Source of the DNA: Cytobacillus praedii
GTDB taxonomy: Bacteria > Bacillota > Bacilli > Bacillales > Cytobacillaceae
Length of the DNA stretch: 64,000 nucleotides
Assembly: GCF_001439605.1 (NCBI RefSeq)
Contig: NZ_LMBX01000005.1
Span: 186,001-250,000 of the forward strand
Reading direction: 5' to 3'
Positions within the stretch are counted from its first letter, which is position 1. Each line of letters opens with the position of its first letter. Positions 35,776 to 45,328 of the stretch are shown piece by piece. The position numbers were made by a program, and so were the translations under genes. The notes under the pieces are model-generated. The model was not told where the DNA came from and did not search any database. It worked only from the letters and a program-made list of their open reading frames with translations.

Positions 35776-36473
35776 ATGGACTTAAAAGAACGAATAAGAT
35801 GGAATGAAAACCATAAGCTATTGACAAATATAATAAATAAACCTGAAAAACATTCTCAAGCTATACAATTGTTCCTATCGCACCATGCTTTGCTGCATTC
35901 TTCCGCAATTGATGATTCAAGTGTGGTGACACTTGTAGATGTATTGGTAAAAAACCTTGATGAAGAGATTAACAGAAAATATCCAGTACCTAATTCTGAT
36001 ACGAAAAACTCAATAGTTTGGCATTTATGGCATATTGCTCGAATCGAAGATAGGACTATGAATATATTGATCGGGAATGTTGAACAAATACTTTTTAGTG
36101 ATTGCTGGTTAAAAAAATGAATATCGATTTCTCTCACTCTGGCAATGATATGAACAATGAGGATATGACAAAGCTAAGTTCAACTATCGATTGTAAAGAA
36201 TTATTGGCATATAGAGAAGCAGTAGGTAGGCAAACACGTAAGATTATTTCTACAATGGACGTGGGCCAATTTAAAATGAAGGTTGACCAAAACAGAATCA
36301 AACGACTGTTTGACGAAAATGCAATTTTACTAGAATCACAATGGTTAGCAGATTACTGGAGTAAAAAAACGATTGCGGGATTAATACTAATGCCAGCGAC
36401 AAGACACAATTTTTTACACTTAAATAAATGCATTCGAATAAAGGAAAAGCTGAATAAGCATAAACTGAAATAA
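35776..36473 (+). pseudogene. DinB-family gene with a -1 frameshift at a run of seven As
   Basis: The first frame (MDLKERIRWNENHKLLTNII ... SIVWHLWHIARIEDRTMNIL) ends WLKK-TGA at 36118-36120. The -1 frame continues at once with MNIDFSHSGNDMNNEDMTKL through QWLADYWSKKTIAGLILMPA and RHNFLHLNKCIRIKEK to 36473. Together they give one DinB-like four-helix protein of about 230 residues with the His ligands split between the halves (HLWHIARIED; ATRHNFLHLN). One lost A in AAAAAAA explains the break; sequencing error or slippage is possible because everything else is intact. GGGTACGA-type RBS is weak. Confidence 0.8.
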
Positions 36474-36662
36474 AAAGGGAAAGATACCTAATACAAGGTT
36501 TGTAAGGGGATTTTCAAATAGACAGGTACGTAATGACAACACAGGAGAGATTGAATATAGTTTCAAATATGGACGACTGGTTTGAATAAAAACTAGTCGG
36601 CTTTTTAGTTTCCGAAAATTGTAAATTGTATTAAACGATGATCAAATAATTTTATTTTAAAA

Positions 36663-36688
36663 TGAAACCAAATCATCATTTAGTCGTC
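36663..36688 (+). promoter_or_regulatory. ECF-type promoter of the sigma factor operon
   Basis: TGAAAC (36663-36668), a 16-nt spacer and CGTC (36685-36688) match the sigma-W/sigma-X class consensus exactly, 33 bp upstream of the sigma factor start. It implies autoregulation of the sigma/DUF4871 operon. Confidence 0.75.
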
Positions 36689-36721
36689 TTAGCAGTAAGT
36701 GAGAATTGAGGTGGTATTAGG

Positions 36722-37261
36722 TTGAACAGAAGAATAAGTACAGAAAATATAAAGTGGGATAGAGATAGTTGGTTTGAAGAAATAATGAATCAATATGGTG
36801 AGAAGTTAATGAAACTTTCCTATAACTATACAAAAGATTGGTGTCTTGCAGAAGATATTGTTCAGGATGTTATGGTTACTTGTTATAAAGAATATGAAAA
36901 TCTGGATAAAATCGTATCTTTTAAAGCGTGGATATATAGGATCACGATTAACAAGTGTAAAGATGTATTAAAGAGTTCGATTATTAAGAGGGTAATCGCA
37001 GATTCAAACTTACTCGCATTTATAAAGTCTTCAGAATTAACTCCAGAAATGACGATAATGAAGCGAAGTGAAGAGGAGTTTTTGTCTGCTTGTGTATTGG
37101 AACTGTCAATAAAATATCGTGAGGTTATTACGTTATTTTATTATGAGGAATTATCAATTGAAGAAATAAGTGAAATCTTGAAAATAAATCCAAATACAAT
37201 AAAGACTAGACTAAGTAGGGCAAGAATAAAATTAAAGTCTTTAATGGAAAGGTGGAGATAA
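36722..37261 (+). CDS. ECF RNA polymerase sigma factor
   Basis: A 179-residue group IV sigma factor. Region 2 spans about residues 20-90 (LMKLSYNYTKDWCLAEDIVQ DVMV, then FKAWIYRITINKCKDVLK), and region 4 about 120-175 (IKYREVITLFYYEELSIEEI, then LKINPNTIKTRLSRARIKLK). Start is TTG 36722 with GAGGTGG upstream. An ECF promoter match precedes it, so it probably drives itself. The next gene begins one nucleotide after its stop and codes for a membrane protein that likely acts as its anti-sigma factor. Confidence 0.93.
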   Translation: MNRRISTENIKWDRDSWFEEIMNQYGEKLMKLSYNYTKDWCLAEDIVQDVMVTCYKEYENLDKIVSFKAWIYRITINKCKDVLKSSIIKRVIADSNLLAFIKSSELTPEMTIMKRSEEEFLSACVLELSIKYREVITLFYYEELSIEEISEILKINPNTIKTRLSRARIKLKSLMERWR

Positions 37262-37262
37262 A

Positions 37263-38285
37263 ATGGAAAAGGATCTTAATAACTTGCGGAAGGCAATGGA
37301 TTCCTCCACTCACAAAGGAATCCATTTTACAGAAAGCCATAAAGAAAAAATTAGAGCAGCCGTTTATCGGGAAAATCTAGCTGTAAAGAAAAAACCAAAA
37401 TTATCTATCTACTTAATCACCACTTTGGCTGCTTCTTTGTTCGTACTCCTCTTTTATACAAATATAATTGACAATCTATCAATTAATAAAAATAACATCC
37501 AAGGAACCAACCAGAGGTTAGCAAATGAGTGGGAGGTTAGGTATCACTACTCAAGAAATGGCAAGACACTATTCAGTGTTTTTCCTGATCCTTATCTGTA
37601 TGCTGGCAAAACATTTGGCTATATGATTAGTTTTAAGGAGCCATTTGAAAAATATAAGGGGAAGAAACTTGAAATTTTTGCAATCCATAAGGAAACTGGT
37701 GAGCGGGTAAAGGTATTGCCTTCAACCAAGATTACTGAACCTTCTTCTGGTTATACAAGTTTAGGGAGGTTTACCACAAGACTGTTGATTCCTAAAGGTG
37801 GACTTTGGAGATATGAGTTCTACTTCAATAATAAATTATATGGAGATGTAGTACTAGAAGTTCGGGATGAGAGTACTTTACCTGTAAATATCCCTAATTT
37901 TGTTCAACGAAGAGACTTTGAGAAGATTGACTGGAATCGGAGGGCTGTAAATCTAGGAAACCATATTATGGGGAATGAAAATAAATCCGGTGTTATTGGT
38001 GCGGATAAGCCAAGCTTGGGCATAAATCAAAAATGGATGTGGCTTCTTTGGGGCATAGAAAATCCAAAAGAAACGAAAGTAACAGTTGTTGGCTTTCATA
38101 GAGAAACGCAAACGGTCCATCAAATCTTAACAGCAGGATGGTCAATTGGGCTTGGAGGAGAGAATAAAGGAGCAGATGCACATGCTCCCTCAAGTGTGAA
38201 TTTACCGCAGTCAGGGGAGTGGGCGATAATACTTTATGTTGATGGAAAGATATTTGATATACTGGTTTATAATATAACTCATTAA
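37263..38285 (+). CDS. membrane protein with DUF4871 domain, likely anti-sigma/sensor
   Basis: A 340-residue protein: about 48 cytoplasmic residues (MEKDLNNLRKAMDSSTHKGI ... KIRAAVYRENL), one transmembrane helix (YLITTLAASLFVLLFYTNII, about 50-70) and a large beta-rich outer domain (YAGKTFGYMISFKEPFEKYK, LLIPKGGLWRYEFYFNNKLY, IGLGGENKGADAHAPSSVNL) of the DUF4871 kind. Gene order and topology fit an anti-sigma factor for the ECF sigma factor just upstream, with the outer domain as sensor. AAAGGTGGAGAT precedes ATG 37263. The regulatory link is inferred. Confidence 0.8.
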   Translation: MEKDLNNLRKAMDSSTHKGIHFTESHKEKIRAAVYRENLAVKKKPKLSIYLITTLAASLFVLLFYTNIIDNLSINKNNIQGTNQRLANEWEVRYHYSRNGKTLFSVFPDPYLYAGKTFGYMISFKEPFEKYKGKKLEIFAIHKETGERVKVLPSTKITEPSSGYTSLGRFTTRLLIPKGGLWRYEFYFNNKLYGDVVLEVRDESTLPVNIPNFVQRRDFEKIDWNRRAVNLGNHIMGNENKSGVIGADKPSLGINQKWMWLLWGIENPKETKVTVVGFHRETQTVHQILTAGWSIGLGGENKGADAHAPSSVNLPQSGEWAIILYVDGKIFDILVYNITH

Positions 38286-38301
38286 TTATTTTTGTAAAGA
38301 A

Positions 38302-38332
38302 GGGCGTTATTAATCTGATAACGGCCTTTTTT
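38302..38332 (+). terminator. terminator of the ECF sigma operon
   Basis: GGGCGTTAT and ATAACGGCC pair 8 of 9 around TAATCTG, followed by six Ts. Confidence 0.8.
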
Positions 38333-38418
38333 CACATTAATAGGGTGTGAAAGTTTATTCTTCTATCGTAGAATTAGTTAAATAACGTATCAACTTATAC
38401 ATGATGCTTTTTTTAAAT

Positions 38419-38653
38419 AAGGCTGTTTTCTAAAAGATTGTTGTTTTAGAGAAATTTTCCGTTTACCAAAAGACTAGTTGATTGGAGCGGAAGGTGCGAG
38501 ACTCCTGCGGGAGGAGTGGGACAGGTGAAACCCCACAGGAGCGTTAGCGGCGAGGAAGCTCAGCGCCCACCCCGCGGGTCGCTGCCATCCTGGAGCGCAA
38601 ATCAACTTCTACCCAATTATGATAAAAGCAACAAAGTTTGAGAAAAGAGCCTT
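38419..38653. mobile_element. 235-bp palindromic MITE-like element
   Basis: Terminal inverted repeats AAGGCTGTTTTCT at the left and AGAAAAGAGCCTT at the right (12 of 13) enclose a GC-rich core, which itself is bounded by AGTTGATT (38476-38483) and AATCAACT (38600-38607). AAAT flanks both ends as a possible target duplication. The core (GAGCGGAAGGTGCGAGACTC then CTGCGGGAGGAGTGGG) is of a type dispersed in Bacillaceae genomes. No transposase is encoded; the 76-codon frame 38619-38849 crossing its right end is not credible. Core GC content is well above its surroundings. Confidence 0.8.
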
Positions 38654-38944
38654 AAATAAATATATTTCTGATAAATCCATTTTTGAGCTAGGACTGACTG
38701 TAGTCTTGAAAAGGAATACGATCTTTAAAAAAGAACTTATTGTTGTTTTAATCGTACATAAACAAAAGATCTTTTTTCATTCACTCTTTATTTGTGAACG
38801 ATTTGGACTTCAAACAGGCAGAGAAAAGGAAGTAGAGGGGCTTAGCTGAATATTGCAGGTTAAGGAATTATGTAATGGAATACAAACCTAAAAATAGATC
38901 GTTAGTCCTGCAAAAGAGTTAGGATTTAGAAAGAAGGTGGGATT

Positions 38945-39331
38945 ATGAAGGTATTTAAAAATATAATCGTATACCTTAACAAATTAAAAAACATAGATAT
39001 TATGGGAGACAGATATGAAGGATTATCTGCTAAAGATAAAGAACATATCGACAGTCTGCCAACTCAAAATCCTTATGGAATTATAGGTTTAATAATTGGT
39101 GCAATTGCTTTCGCATTTGGACCCAAATTTGGTTTTATTCCTGTTATTACCCTTATCTTCTGCATAGTAACGATGTTTACATTTGATAAGGAAAAAGAAG
39201 ATAATCCTTGGCCGTTTTTTATAGGAATTATACTCTCAATAATAGGGCTATATATGTTTATTAAGGGGGAAGCACATAATCTAATAATCTATTACATGTC
39301 ATTTTGGATCATTTCAAATGCAAAAACATGA
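38945..39331 (+). CDS. hypothetical membrane protein
   Basis: A 128-residue protein with a soluble N-terminal 45 residues (GLSAKDKEHIDSLPTQNPYG) and about three hydrophobic helices (IIGLIIGAIAFAFGPKFGFI, VITLIFCIVTMFTF, PFFIGIILSIIGLYMFI). AGAAGGTGGGATT precedes ATG 38945. The last residues (NLIIYYMSFWIISNAKT) look unlike the rest and may result from a late frame change; I cannot prove it. The family is common in Bacillus but has no assigned function. Confidence 0.65.
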   Translation: MKVFKNIIVYLNKLKNIDIMGDRYEGLSAKDKEHIDSLPTQNPYGIIGLIIGAIAFAFGPKFGFIPVITLIFCIVTMFTFDKEKEDNPWPFFIGIILSIIGLYMFIKGEAHNLIIYYMSFWIISNAKT

Positions 39332-39496
39332 AGTGGATATTCTTTTCATGCTTCTAGTTTGAATCTTTCAATTCGATTTGTTTTGATTATAGAAAATAAA
39401 GCGGACAACTAACGTAAGCTGGTAGGCTGAACTAGGAATTTCTATGTTTACATAGAAAATAATTAAAGTGAAAATTAGAGTTAAATGAGGTGTAAT

Positions 39497-39997
39497 GTGA
39501 ATAATCAAATAGCTGTTAATTGGGAAGGAAGTAAAGTTTGTCTGACATGGTTTCCTTCTAAGAAAATAGATAACTCTCAGTTAATAACTAGTGTGCATGG
39601 TTATTGCTTCAAGGATGGGAAAATTTTGCTAGTCCAAGTTAAAGGAAGAGGATTTAATGCACCTGGTGGACACATTGAATTAAACGAAGATCCTGAACAA
39701 GCCCTTCATAGGGAAGTTTATGAAGAAGGCTATGTTACGGGAACAATTAAGTATCTTGGTGCTATAGAAGTAAACCATAAAGAAAACGAAAATTTTATAC
39801 ACAATGGTCCATATCCAATGATAGGTTATCAATTATTTTATCGAGTGGATGTCAAAAAGGTATTCCCATTTCTTCGAGAAAACGAAACTTTAACTCGCAT
39901 TTGGGTTGAACCTGAGGAAATTCAATATGTTTTGGACGATCATGAATTATCAATTCATATAATAAAAGAGGCATTAAAACTATCAGACTCCATATAA
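39497..39997 (+). CDS. NUDIX hydrolase
   Basis: A 166-residue NUDIX protein. The box reads GGHIELNEDPEQALHREVYE then EGYV: G-x5-E-x7-R-E-V-x-E-E is kept, while the usual Gly of E-E-x-G is Tyr. The second sequence block (GYQLFYRVDVKKV ... RIWVEPEEIQYVLDDHEL) follows as in Bacillus ADP-ribose/MutT-like members. GAGGTG at 39489-39494 favours GTG 39497; ATG 39485 would overlap that site. Substrate unknown. Monocistronic. Confidence 0.82.
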   Translation: MNNQIAVNWEGSKVCLTWFPSKKIDNSQLITSVHGYCFKDGKILLVQVKGRGFNAPGGHIELNEDPEQALHREVYEEGYVTGTIKYLGAIEVNHKENENFIHNGPYPMIGYQLFYRVDVKKVFPFLRENETLTRIWVEPEEIQYVLDDHELSIHIIKEALKLSDSI

Positions 39998-40147
39998 CAT
40001 GGTTGAAAATATAAATTTTTGTACAATGTTAGATTATTTATAGAAGGTAGTTTTAGTTTTACACATAGAATTTAAAAAAAGAAATATTACACTATCTAAT
40101 GATATATAGCAAATCAATCGAAAAAAAAGGATATAAATATAAAGGGA

Positions 40148-41026
40148 ATGAGTTTTTTGAATAAAGAAATTCTTGATATATATGAACGAAATGAATCCAT
40201 TCATAATTTATATGTTTCCATATTAAATAGAGAAATAATTAGTTTACATGATAAGAAAAGTGCTCATTTAATAAATATTCGTTCAATGACAAAAAGTATT
40301 GTATCACTTTTAATTGGAATTGCATTAAAAAAAGAATATATTGATTCGATCGAAACTCCGATTCATTCCATCCTGCATGATGCCCCTGGTCAAATAACAA
40401 TAAAAGATTTACTTACAATGAGTTCTGGTTTCGATATTGATGACAAGGATTTATATCGACTAGTTCAAAATAGTAATGATTGGGTAAGAGATATCTTAAA
40501 CCTTCCGTTAGCAGGAAGAGGCACTTTTAGGTATAAAGGAGTTGATTATCACCTCCTATCAGCAATTATTAGTAAGACAACGGGTTTATCGATGTCCAAA
40601 TTTGCTCAGTCAAATCTCTTTTCACCACTCGGAATAAATGATATTGAATGGGAAACTGACCCTCAAGGTGTGACAGTAGGGAGTACAGGATTAAAAATTT
40701 CGTTTGAAAGCTTAATAAAAATAGCTCAAATACTTGTTACAAATGGGATAGAAAAAACAAATGATATTATACCTAATGATTGGATAAATCTGTCTACTGA
40801 AAATGGCATCCGAACGAATTTGAGTTACGGTGATTACGGATTTGGATGGTGGATAAAAACGTATAAAGATAGTAAAATTTATCGTGCTTTAGGTTCAGGC
40901 GGTCAACAAATTCTTACATATCCCAAGGAAAGGATTTCAATTGTTATAACAGCCGATCCAAAAAAATTTAATCACATTGAAAGTGAAACTTTATCAAATA
41001 AGATTCTTGATATTGTTACTTCATAA
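40148..41026 (+). CDS. class C beta-lactamase-family serine hydrolase
   Basis: A 292-residue serine hydrolase. The catalytic SxxK is SMTKS (about residues 46-50) and the second-motif Tyr is in KGVDYHLLSAI. The third motif, usually [HK]-[ST]-G-G, reads LGSGGQQ. It lacks a signal peptide, so it is cytoplasmic, and resembles Bacillus esterase- or D-aminopeptidase-like members rather than a true beta-lactamase. Start is uncertain: ATG 40148 abuts AAAGGGA, and TTG 40157 has better spacing to it. Upstream 130 nt are AT-rich. Function beyond hydrolase is unknown. Confidence 0.82.
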   Translation: MSFLNKEILDIYERNESIHNLYVSILNREIISLHDKKSAHLINIRSMTKSIVSLLIGIALKKEYIDSIETPIHSILHDAPGQITIKDLLTMSSGFDIDDKDLYRLVQNSNDWVRDILNLPLAGRGTFRYKGVDYHLLSAIISKTTGLSMSKFAQSNLFSPLGINDIEWETDPQGVTVGSTGLKISFESLIKIAQILVTNGIEKTNDIIPNDWINLSTENGIRTNLSYGDYGFGWWIKTYKDSKIYRALGSGGQQILTYPKERISIVITADPKKFNHIESETLSNKILDIVTS

Positions 41027-41277
41027 AACTTTGTTGAGCGTTTTATTAAACTTAAACGTTTTTTAATAATGTTTCTTCTTCTTGAAAAAAGGACTGCAAA
41101 AGTTGATGATCAACAGTTCTCATTATTATTCTATTACTGGTAGTGGTTAGTTTTAACTAGAATTCAAGAAAAATGCTTATATACAAATGAAGAGAAAAAC
41201 AATAATTAAAAAAATCCCAATTCCTTAGTATCCTATTGATAGGATGTGCTTAAATAATTATTTTAGAAACTTGTTCG

Positions 41278-42411
41278 TTATTTAGTATTAAAACGATTGA
41301 TTGAAAACGGAGCAATATCTTTTTCCCTTTTCCCTGAAATGATTAAATTGCTTAAAGTTTGACCAATAGCACTGCTAAATTTGAATCCATGTCCTGAAAA
41401 TCCAGCTGCAATCGCAACATTGGAATACTTAGGATGTAAATCTACAATAAATTTCTCATCAGGAGTAAGTGTGTACATACAAGTTTTACCATACTTCAAT
41501 TGCCCAATATCAGGAATATAGTGACTCAAGAAATGTACCAGATCTCCTTCATCTTCTGCTAAAGCACCAAATTTTCTAATTGATTCATCTGGATTTATTT
41601 GGTCTCCGCCATCATGACGCCCTACCTTTAAACCAGAGCCATCAATACTTGGGAAACCATAATATAGACCTTGAAGTGTTTCAAAAGCAAATGCTGGAAA
41701 ATGCTTATGACAATAGATTTGTTCATTAGCGTTAAACCAAGCGAATGTCTTTCTCACGGGTGTAAGGGGAAGTTCCAAATTTAGCATAGAAAGGAGCTGT
41801 TTTGCCCATGCACCTGCCGAAATAACCAATGCATCTGAGTAAAAAGTCTTTTTGTCTGTCTTGATCGTCACTTTATCATCATGAATAGAGATCTCTTTTA
41901 CTTTAGTATTAGTCAGTATCGTAGCACCATTTAATGTAGCAAGTTTTTGGTATGCTTTAATACTCTCTTCACATTTTAATACGCCGGAAGTTGGTTCAAA
42001 GCAGCCAATCAAATCATTAGATAAAGTAATACCAGGCCAGCGTTTATGAACTTCTATTGTTTCAATAATTTCAAGGGGTAAAGAATATTTATCAGAGCTA
42101 GAAACAGTATTTTGGATAAAGTCCGAATTTTTATTTCCTACATTCAAAACTCCAGTTTTGATAAATAATTGCTTTCCTGTTTCCCTTTCTAAATCATGCC
42201 ATAATTCTTGAGCTTTCAGGACAAATGGAACATACTGCTCGTCCTCAGCATAAGCATGCCGAATAATTCTTGTTTCCCCGTGATGACTGCCGTTGTTATG
42301 TGGTGGATTAAATGAATCTAATAGTAAAGTTTTTTTCCCACTCTTAGATAAAAAATATCCTGCAGCCATTCCCATGGAACCTGCTCCAACGACGATTACA
42401 TCATAAGTCAT
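41278..42411 (-). CDS. solA: N-methyl-L-tryptophan/sarcosine oxidase-type flavoprotein
   Basis: A 377-residue FAD-dependent oxidase of the monomeric sarcosine oxidase/SolA family. The Rossmann FAD motif is VVGAGSMGMAAGYFLSKSGK at the N-terminus, followed by NGSHHGETRIIRHAY, which holds the His-His-Gly-Glu stretch typical of the family. The covalent FAD Cys is in GKTCMYTLTPDEKF, and the C-terminal GFSGHGFKFSSAIG closes the FAD site. It oxidatively demethylates N-methyl amino acids, releasing formaldehyde and H2O2. The ATG follows a GGAGG site (minus strand). Exact substrate not determinable. Confidence 0.9.
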   Translation of the reverse strand: MTYDVIVVGAGSMGMAAGYFLSKSGKKTLLLDSFNPPHNNGSHHGETRIIRHAYAEDEQYVPFVLKAQELWHDLERETGKQLFIKTGVLNVGNKNSDFIQNTVSSSDKYSLPLEIIETIEVHKRWPGITLSNDLIGCFEPTSGVLKCEESIKAYQKLATLNGATILTNTKVKEISIHDDKVTIKTDKKTFYSDALVISAGAWAKQLLSMLNLELPLTPVRKTFAWFNANEQIYCHKHFPAFAFETLQGLYYGFPSIDGSGLKVGRHDGGDQINPDESIRKFGALAEDEGDLVHFLSHYIPDIGQLKYGKTCMYTLTPDEKFIVDLHPKYSNVAIAAGFSGHGFKFSSAIGQTLSNLIISGKREKDIAPFSINRFNTK

Positions 42412-43077
42412 GCCATTTACCTCCGATTATTAGACTAGTTACTAAAAATTCGCTAAAGTATAAAAAAATGAATTAATTATACACTCTAGAATAAAACAAT
42501 TTGAAGATGTATATAAAAGGTACGATAAACATTAATAGATTGGATACATCTTTTTGTTGATATAGTTAACTCATATGGCAGCTAAGTTAAGAAGGATCAT
42601 TTATCTGGTGCTCTTAAATAAATAAAATTAGAAGGGTGATTTTATTGGTAAGGGTTTAGAAATAGGTAAAGATATAAAACAATCCGAAACCATTGATTGC
42701 CAATAGAAATAATGAGTCATTTAAGACTATGACTAGTTACACTCAGAGGTGTTAAGACAATAAGAAGTATGAAACAGCTGTTAAAGAATGTCACTTGTAA
42801 AAATTAAATGTACATCCATCCCATAGAAAACGAGTTTGCTAAAAATTCCTTGTATGGATGATAAAAGGATGTGATTATAGTACGTTATTATCAACTCATG
42901 ATTGCAATTATGGGCAAAATGTTTAAAATTATGGAATCTATGTGAAGTGAAATAAAACTTTTTCTTAATGAACAAATGTATTAATGGCAAATAAGATGAA
43001 GATTCAATTGAGGATTAGCTGCATTCTTTTCTTTTGTTGTTCGGTAGTTCAATTATAAATAAAAGTGGTGAAAGAAA
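42412..43077. other. 666-nt gap without a supported gene
   Basis: Promoter region of the divergent solA-type gene on the left and the DUF2785 gene on the right. Stops occur in all frames; a short stretch near 42644-42707 (IGKGLEIGKDIKQSETIDCQ) is open after AGAAGGGTG but lacks a start and matches nothing I know. No repeats or RNA structures stand out. Confidence 0.45.
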
Positions 43078-43920
43078 ATGACATTAAAACTGGAACTAAT
43101 AAATATAGACAAGACTTTACAAAAAAGTGATATTGATATGGATACTCTTATTGAAAAAATGTTAGGAAGTATTGGCTCAGTCGACTCTGAACTAAGGGAC
43201 AAATTAATTTATAATACTTTTGGAAAGTTAATTATGGAGGATTTTTTAACTGTGAAACAAATGCAGCACATTATTGATGTCTGTTACAAGAACTTGTTTT
43301 TTGACATTGGTCAAAAAGCTAGTGATACAGTGTTTACACGTTCGTTTTCGGCTTTAGTTATAGCACTTATTATTGAAAAAGATAGAGAAAAAAGGTTTTT
43401 ATCAGATGATATCATCTTAAAGATAATTAATGGAAGTATTGAGTATTTGAATCTTGAAACAGACATTCGTGGCTATGTAGAAGAGAAGGGATGGGCACAT
43501 AGTATTGCACATGGAGCAGATTTACTGTCAGAAACAATACGACATCCACTTTTTAACACTAAGTTTTCTTCTAAATGTCTCGAAACAATTAAACATTGTT
43601 TATTCAAAGAAAGTACAGGTGATACACCATATGTTGATGATGAAGAGGAAAGGCTATTACTTGCTGTAGAAGCCCTTATGGAAAAAGGAATAACTAGTAA
43701 TGAGATTGAATCTTGGGTAGTGGAACTTTCGAATAAATTAAATGAATTACTAGAAAATGAAGGTTATAGTTTAAACTTCTTTAGGAAAAGGTCCAATGTT
43801 GTAAATTTCTTACGGGGATTTTATTTTCGGCTTCTATACAAAAATAGTAATTTAAAGTTACGAGAAAATATAGTAACTGCATTAAAACATTGGCATGAAA
43901 AATTGTATAACTTAAATTAG
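43078..43920 (+). CDS. DUF2785 protein
   Basis: A 280-residue, mainly helical protein of the DUF2785 family. The diagnostic block is DIRGYVEEKGWAHSIAHGAD followed by LLSETIRHP, with two conserved His residues; EERLLLAVEALMEKGI follows. Helical-repeat character suggests protein binding, and no enzymatic function is known. GTGGTGAAAG precedes ATG 43078. Monocistronic. Relatives are mostly in Bacilli, with variable neighbours. Confidence 0.85.
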   Translation: MTLKLELINIDKTLQKSDIDMDTLIEKMLGSIGSVDSELRDKLIYNTFGKLIMEDFLTVKQMQHIIDVCYKNLFFDIGQKASDTVFTRSFSALVIALIIEKDREKRFLSDDIILKIINGSIEYLNLETDIRGYVEEKGWAHSIAHGADLLSETIRHPLFNTKFSSKCLETIKHCLFKESTGDTPYVDDEEERLLLAVEALMEKGITSNEIESWVVELSNKLNELLENEGYSLNFFRKRSNVVNFLRGFYFRLLYKNSNLKLRENIVTALKHWHEKLYNLN

Positions 43921-44133
43921 AGAAAAAAGAGGAAATAAAAATATAATTCTGTCTGTAGTGTAGATTTTAAGGAAATACGATTAAAATCAGGAAATCATTT
44001 TGTCTCTATATTTATTGGAATTTCGATTGTAGGACTCCTACATATTTGAAGAAAAAGATGTTCCTATTAATAGCTGAGAGAATAATAATTTATATGTATT
44101 TGGAATTAATACTATTTAAGGAGTAGAGGATTT

Positions 44134-44580
44134 GTGAAGAAGAAAGTTGATGATTATCAAATTTATGAAAAATACTACGAGCAAATATTCCAGCAAGTAA
44201 AAAATGATCCGTTTGCTCAGTCGCTTGGTATTCAATTAACTAAATTTGAGGCTGGATTTGCAGAAGCCATTCTTGAAGTGAAAAACCATATGGAAAATGC
44301 ATATGGAACTGTTCATGGGGCAGTTATTTATGCATTAGCAGACCATGCTTTTTCTGTAGCCTGTAATGCATATGGAAAAACATCATTAGGCCTTTCGACA
44401 ACCATTCAATTTATTGAATCTGCAAAACCTGGTGACAAGATAGTAGCTTGTGCAAAAGAAATTAAAAGAAATTATCGTACAGGATTCTATCGCATTGATA
44501 TTTTCCATGAGCAAAACCTGATTGCAACCATGGAGGCAGTGTCTTACAGAAAGGATCAATATTTTATAGAACTGGATTAA
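44134..44580 (+). CDS. PaaI-type hotdog thioesterase
   Basis: A 148-residue hotdog-fold acyl-CoA thioesterase. The hallmark is NAYGTVHGAVIYALADHAFS (about 62-81), where H-G-x-x-x-x-x-x-D forms the active site of the PaaI/YdiI group, preceded by LGIQLTKFEAGFAEAILEV and followed by LSTTIQFIESAKPGDKI. These enzymes remove stalled acyl-CoA thioesters, often of aromatic acids. GTG 44134 follows AAGGAGTAGAGG. No paa genes are nearby, so its substrate is open. Confidence 0.88.
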   Translation: MKKKVDDYQIYEKYYEQIFQQVKNDPFAQSLGIQLTKFEAGFAEAILEVKNHMENAYGTVHGAVIYALADHAFSVACNAYGKTSLGLSTTIQFIESAKPGDKIVACAKEIKRNYRTGFYRIDIFHEQNLIATMEAVSYRKDQYFIELD

Positions 44581-44745
44581 TCGTGAAAAGCCGGACAAAT
44601 AAACTTGCCGTTATCACAGCATTATCATATTTATTCATCTTCTGGTGCAGGTTATTTCCTTTTTTCATATACTCTAGTAAATTACAACTTGTAAAAATGG
44701 GAATTTTCAGACCTGCCCTTTTTTATTTTTTGGGGGAGGATATAC

Positions 44746-45264
44746 ATGGATTATAGAATAAGACAAAGAGATGGATTCCAAGGCAAAATTGGAGAACTTG
44801 TTTCTATGTTAGAGTATTCAAGAGAAGTTTTATTGAATGATATTAAGGATTTAGACCAGACTGATATAGATTTTATTCCATTTGAAGATGCTAACTCGAT
44901 TGGATCACTATTAATGCATATCGCTTCGATAGATTTTGTTCATCAAGTTATTACATTTGAAAAAAGAGACTTAAATGAAAATGAATATTCCCGATGGGAG
45001 TCAGCTTTATTTCTTGGAGAAAAGGCAAGAGATGAAATCAAGAATCGACCGCTTAATTATTACCTGGACATATTATTTGAAACGCGTGAGAGGACTTTAA
45101 CATTGCTAAGTTCAAAAAATGAAGAATGGCTGTATGAGGAAAATATTTGAGATAATGGGGTTTCGCATAATAACTTCTGGCTCTGGTTTCATGTTATGGA
45201 AGACGAAATAAACCATCGTGGGCAGATTAGATTAATTAAGCGAATGTTGTTAAATTCAAAATAA
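44746..45264 (+). pseudogene. DinB-family gene with an in-frame TGA
   Basis: After TGGGGGAGG, ATG 44746 encodes a DinB/DUF664 protein (SMLEYSREVLLNDIKDLDQT, LLMHIASIDFVHQ with the first His). At codon 135 it meets TGA (45148-45150) in EENI-TGA-DNGVSHNNFW. The same frame continues for 37 codons with the second and third metal ligands (FWLWFHVMEDEINHRGQIRL) to TAA 45264. A single TGG-to-TGA change is the simplest explanation. Without read-through, the product lacks its metal site. Confidence 0.85.
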
Positions 45265-45287
45265 AATCTGTTTATATTACTTGGTGC

Positions 45288-45328
45288 AAGAGTTGAAGGT
45301 CCAACGGTGATCAGCAGCTCTTTTTTTA
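45288..45328 (+). terminator. terminator of the GAGTTGAAG-type hairpin family, copy 1
   Basis: GAGTTGAAGGTCC, AACG, GTGATCAGCAGCTC, then seven Ts. Similar hairpins occur at 49475, 51615 and 52049. Confidence 0.75.

Noticed and set aside
38619-38849. 76-codon frame beginning inside the MITE-like element
   Set aside because: It crosses the right inverted repeat, lacks a ribosome binding site and has no protein-like pattern.
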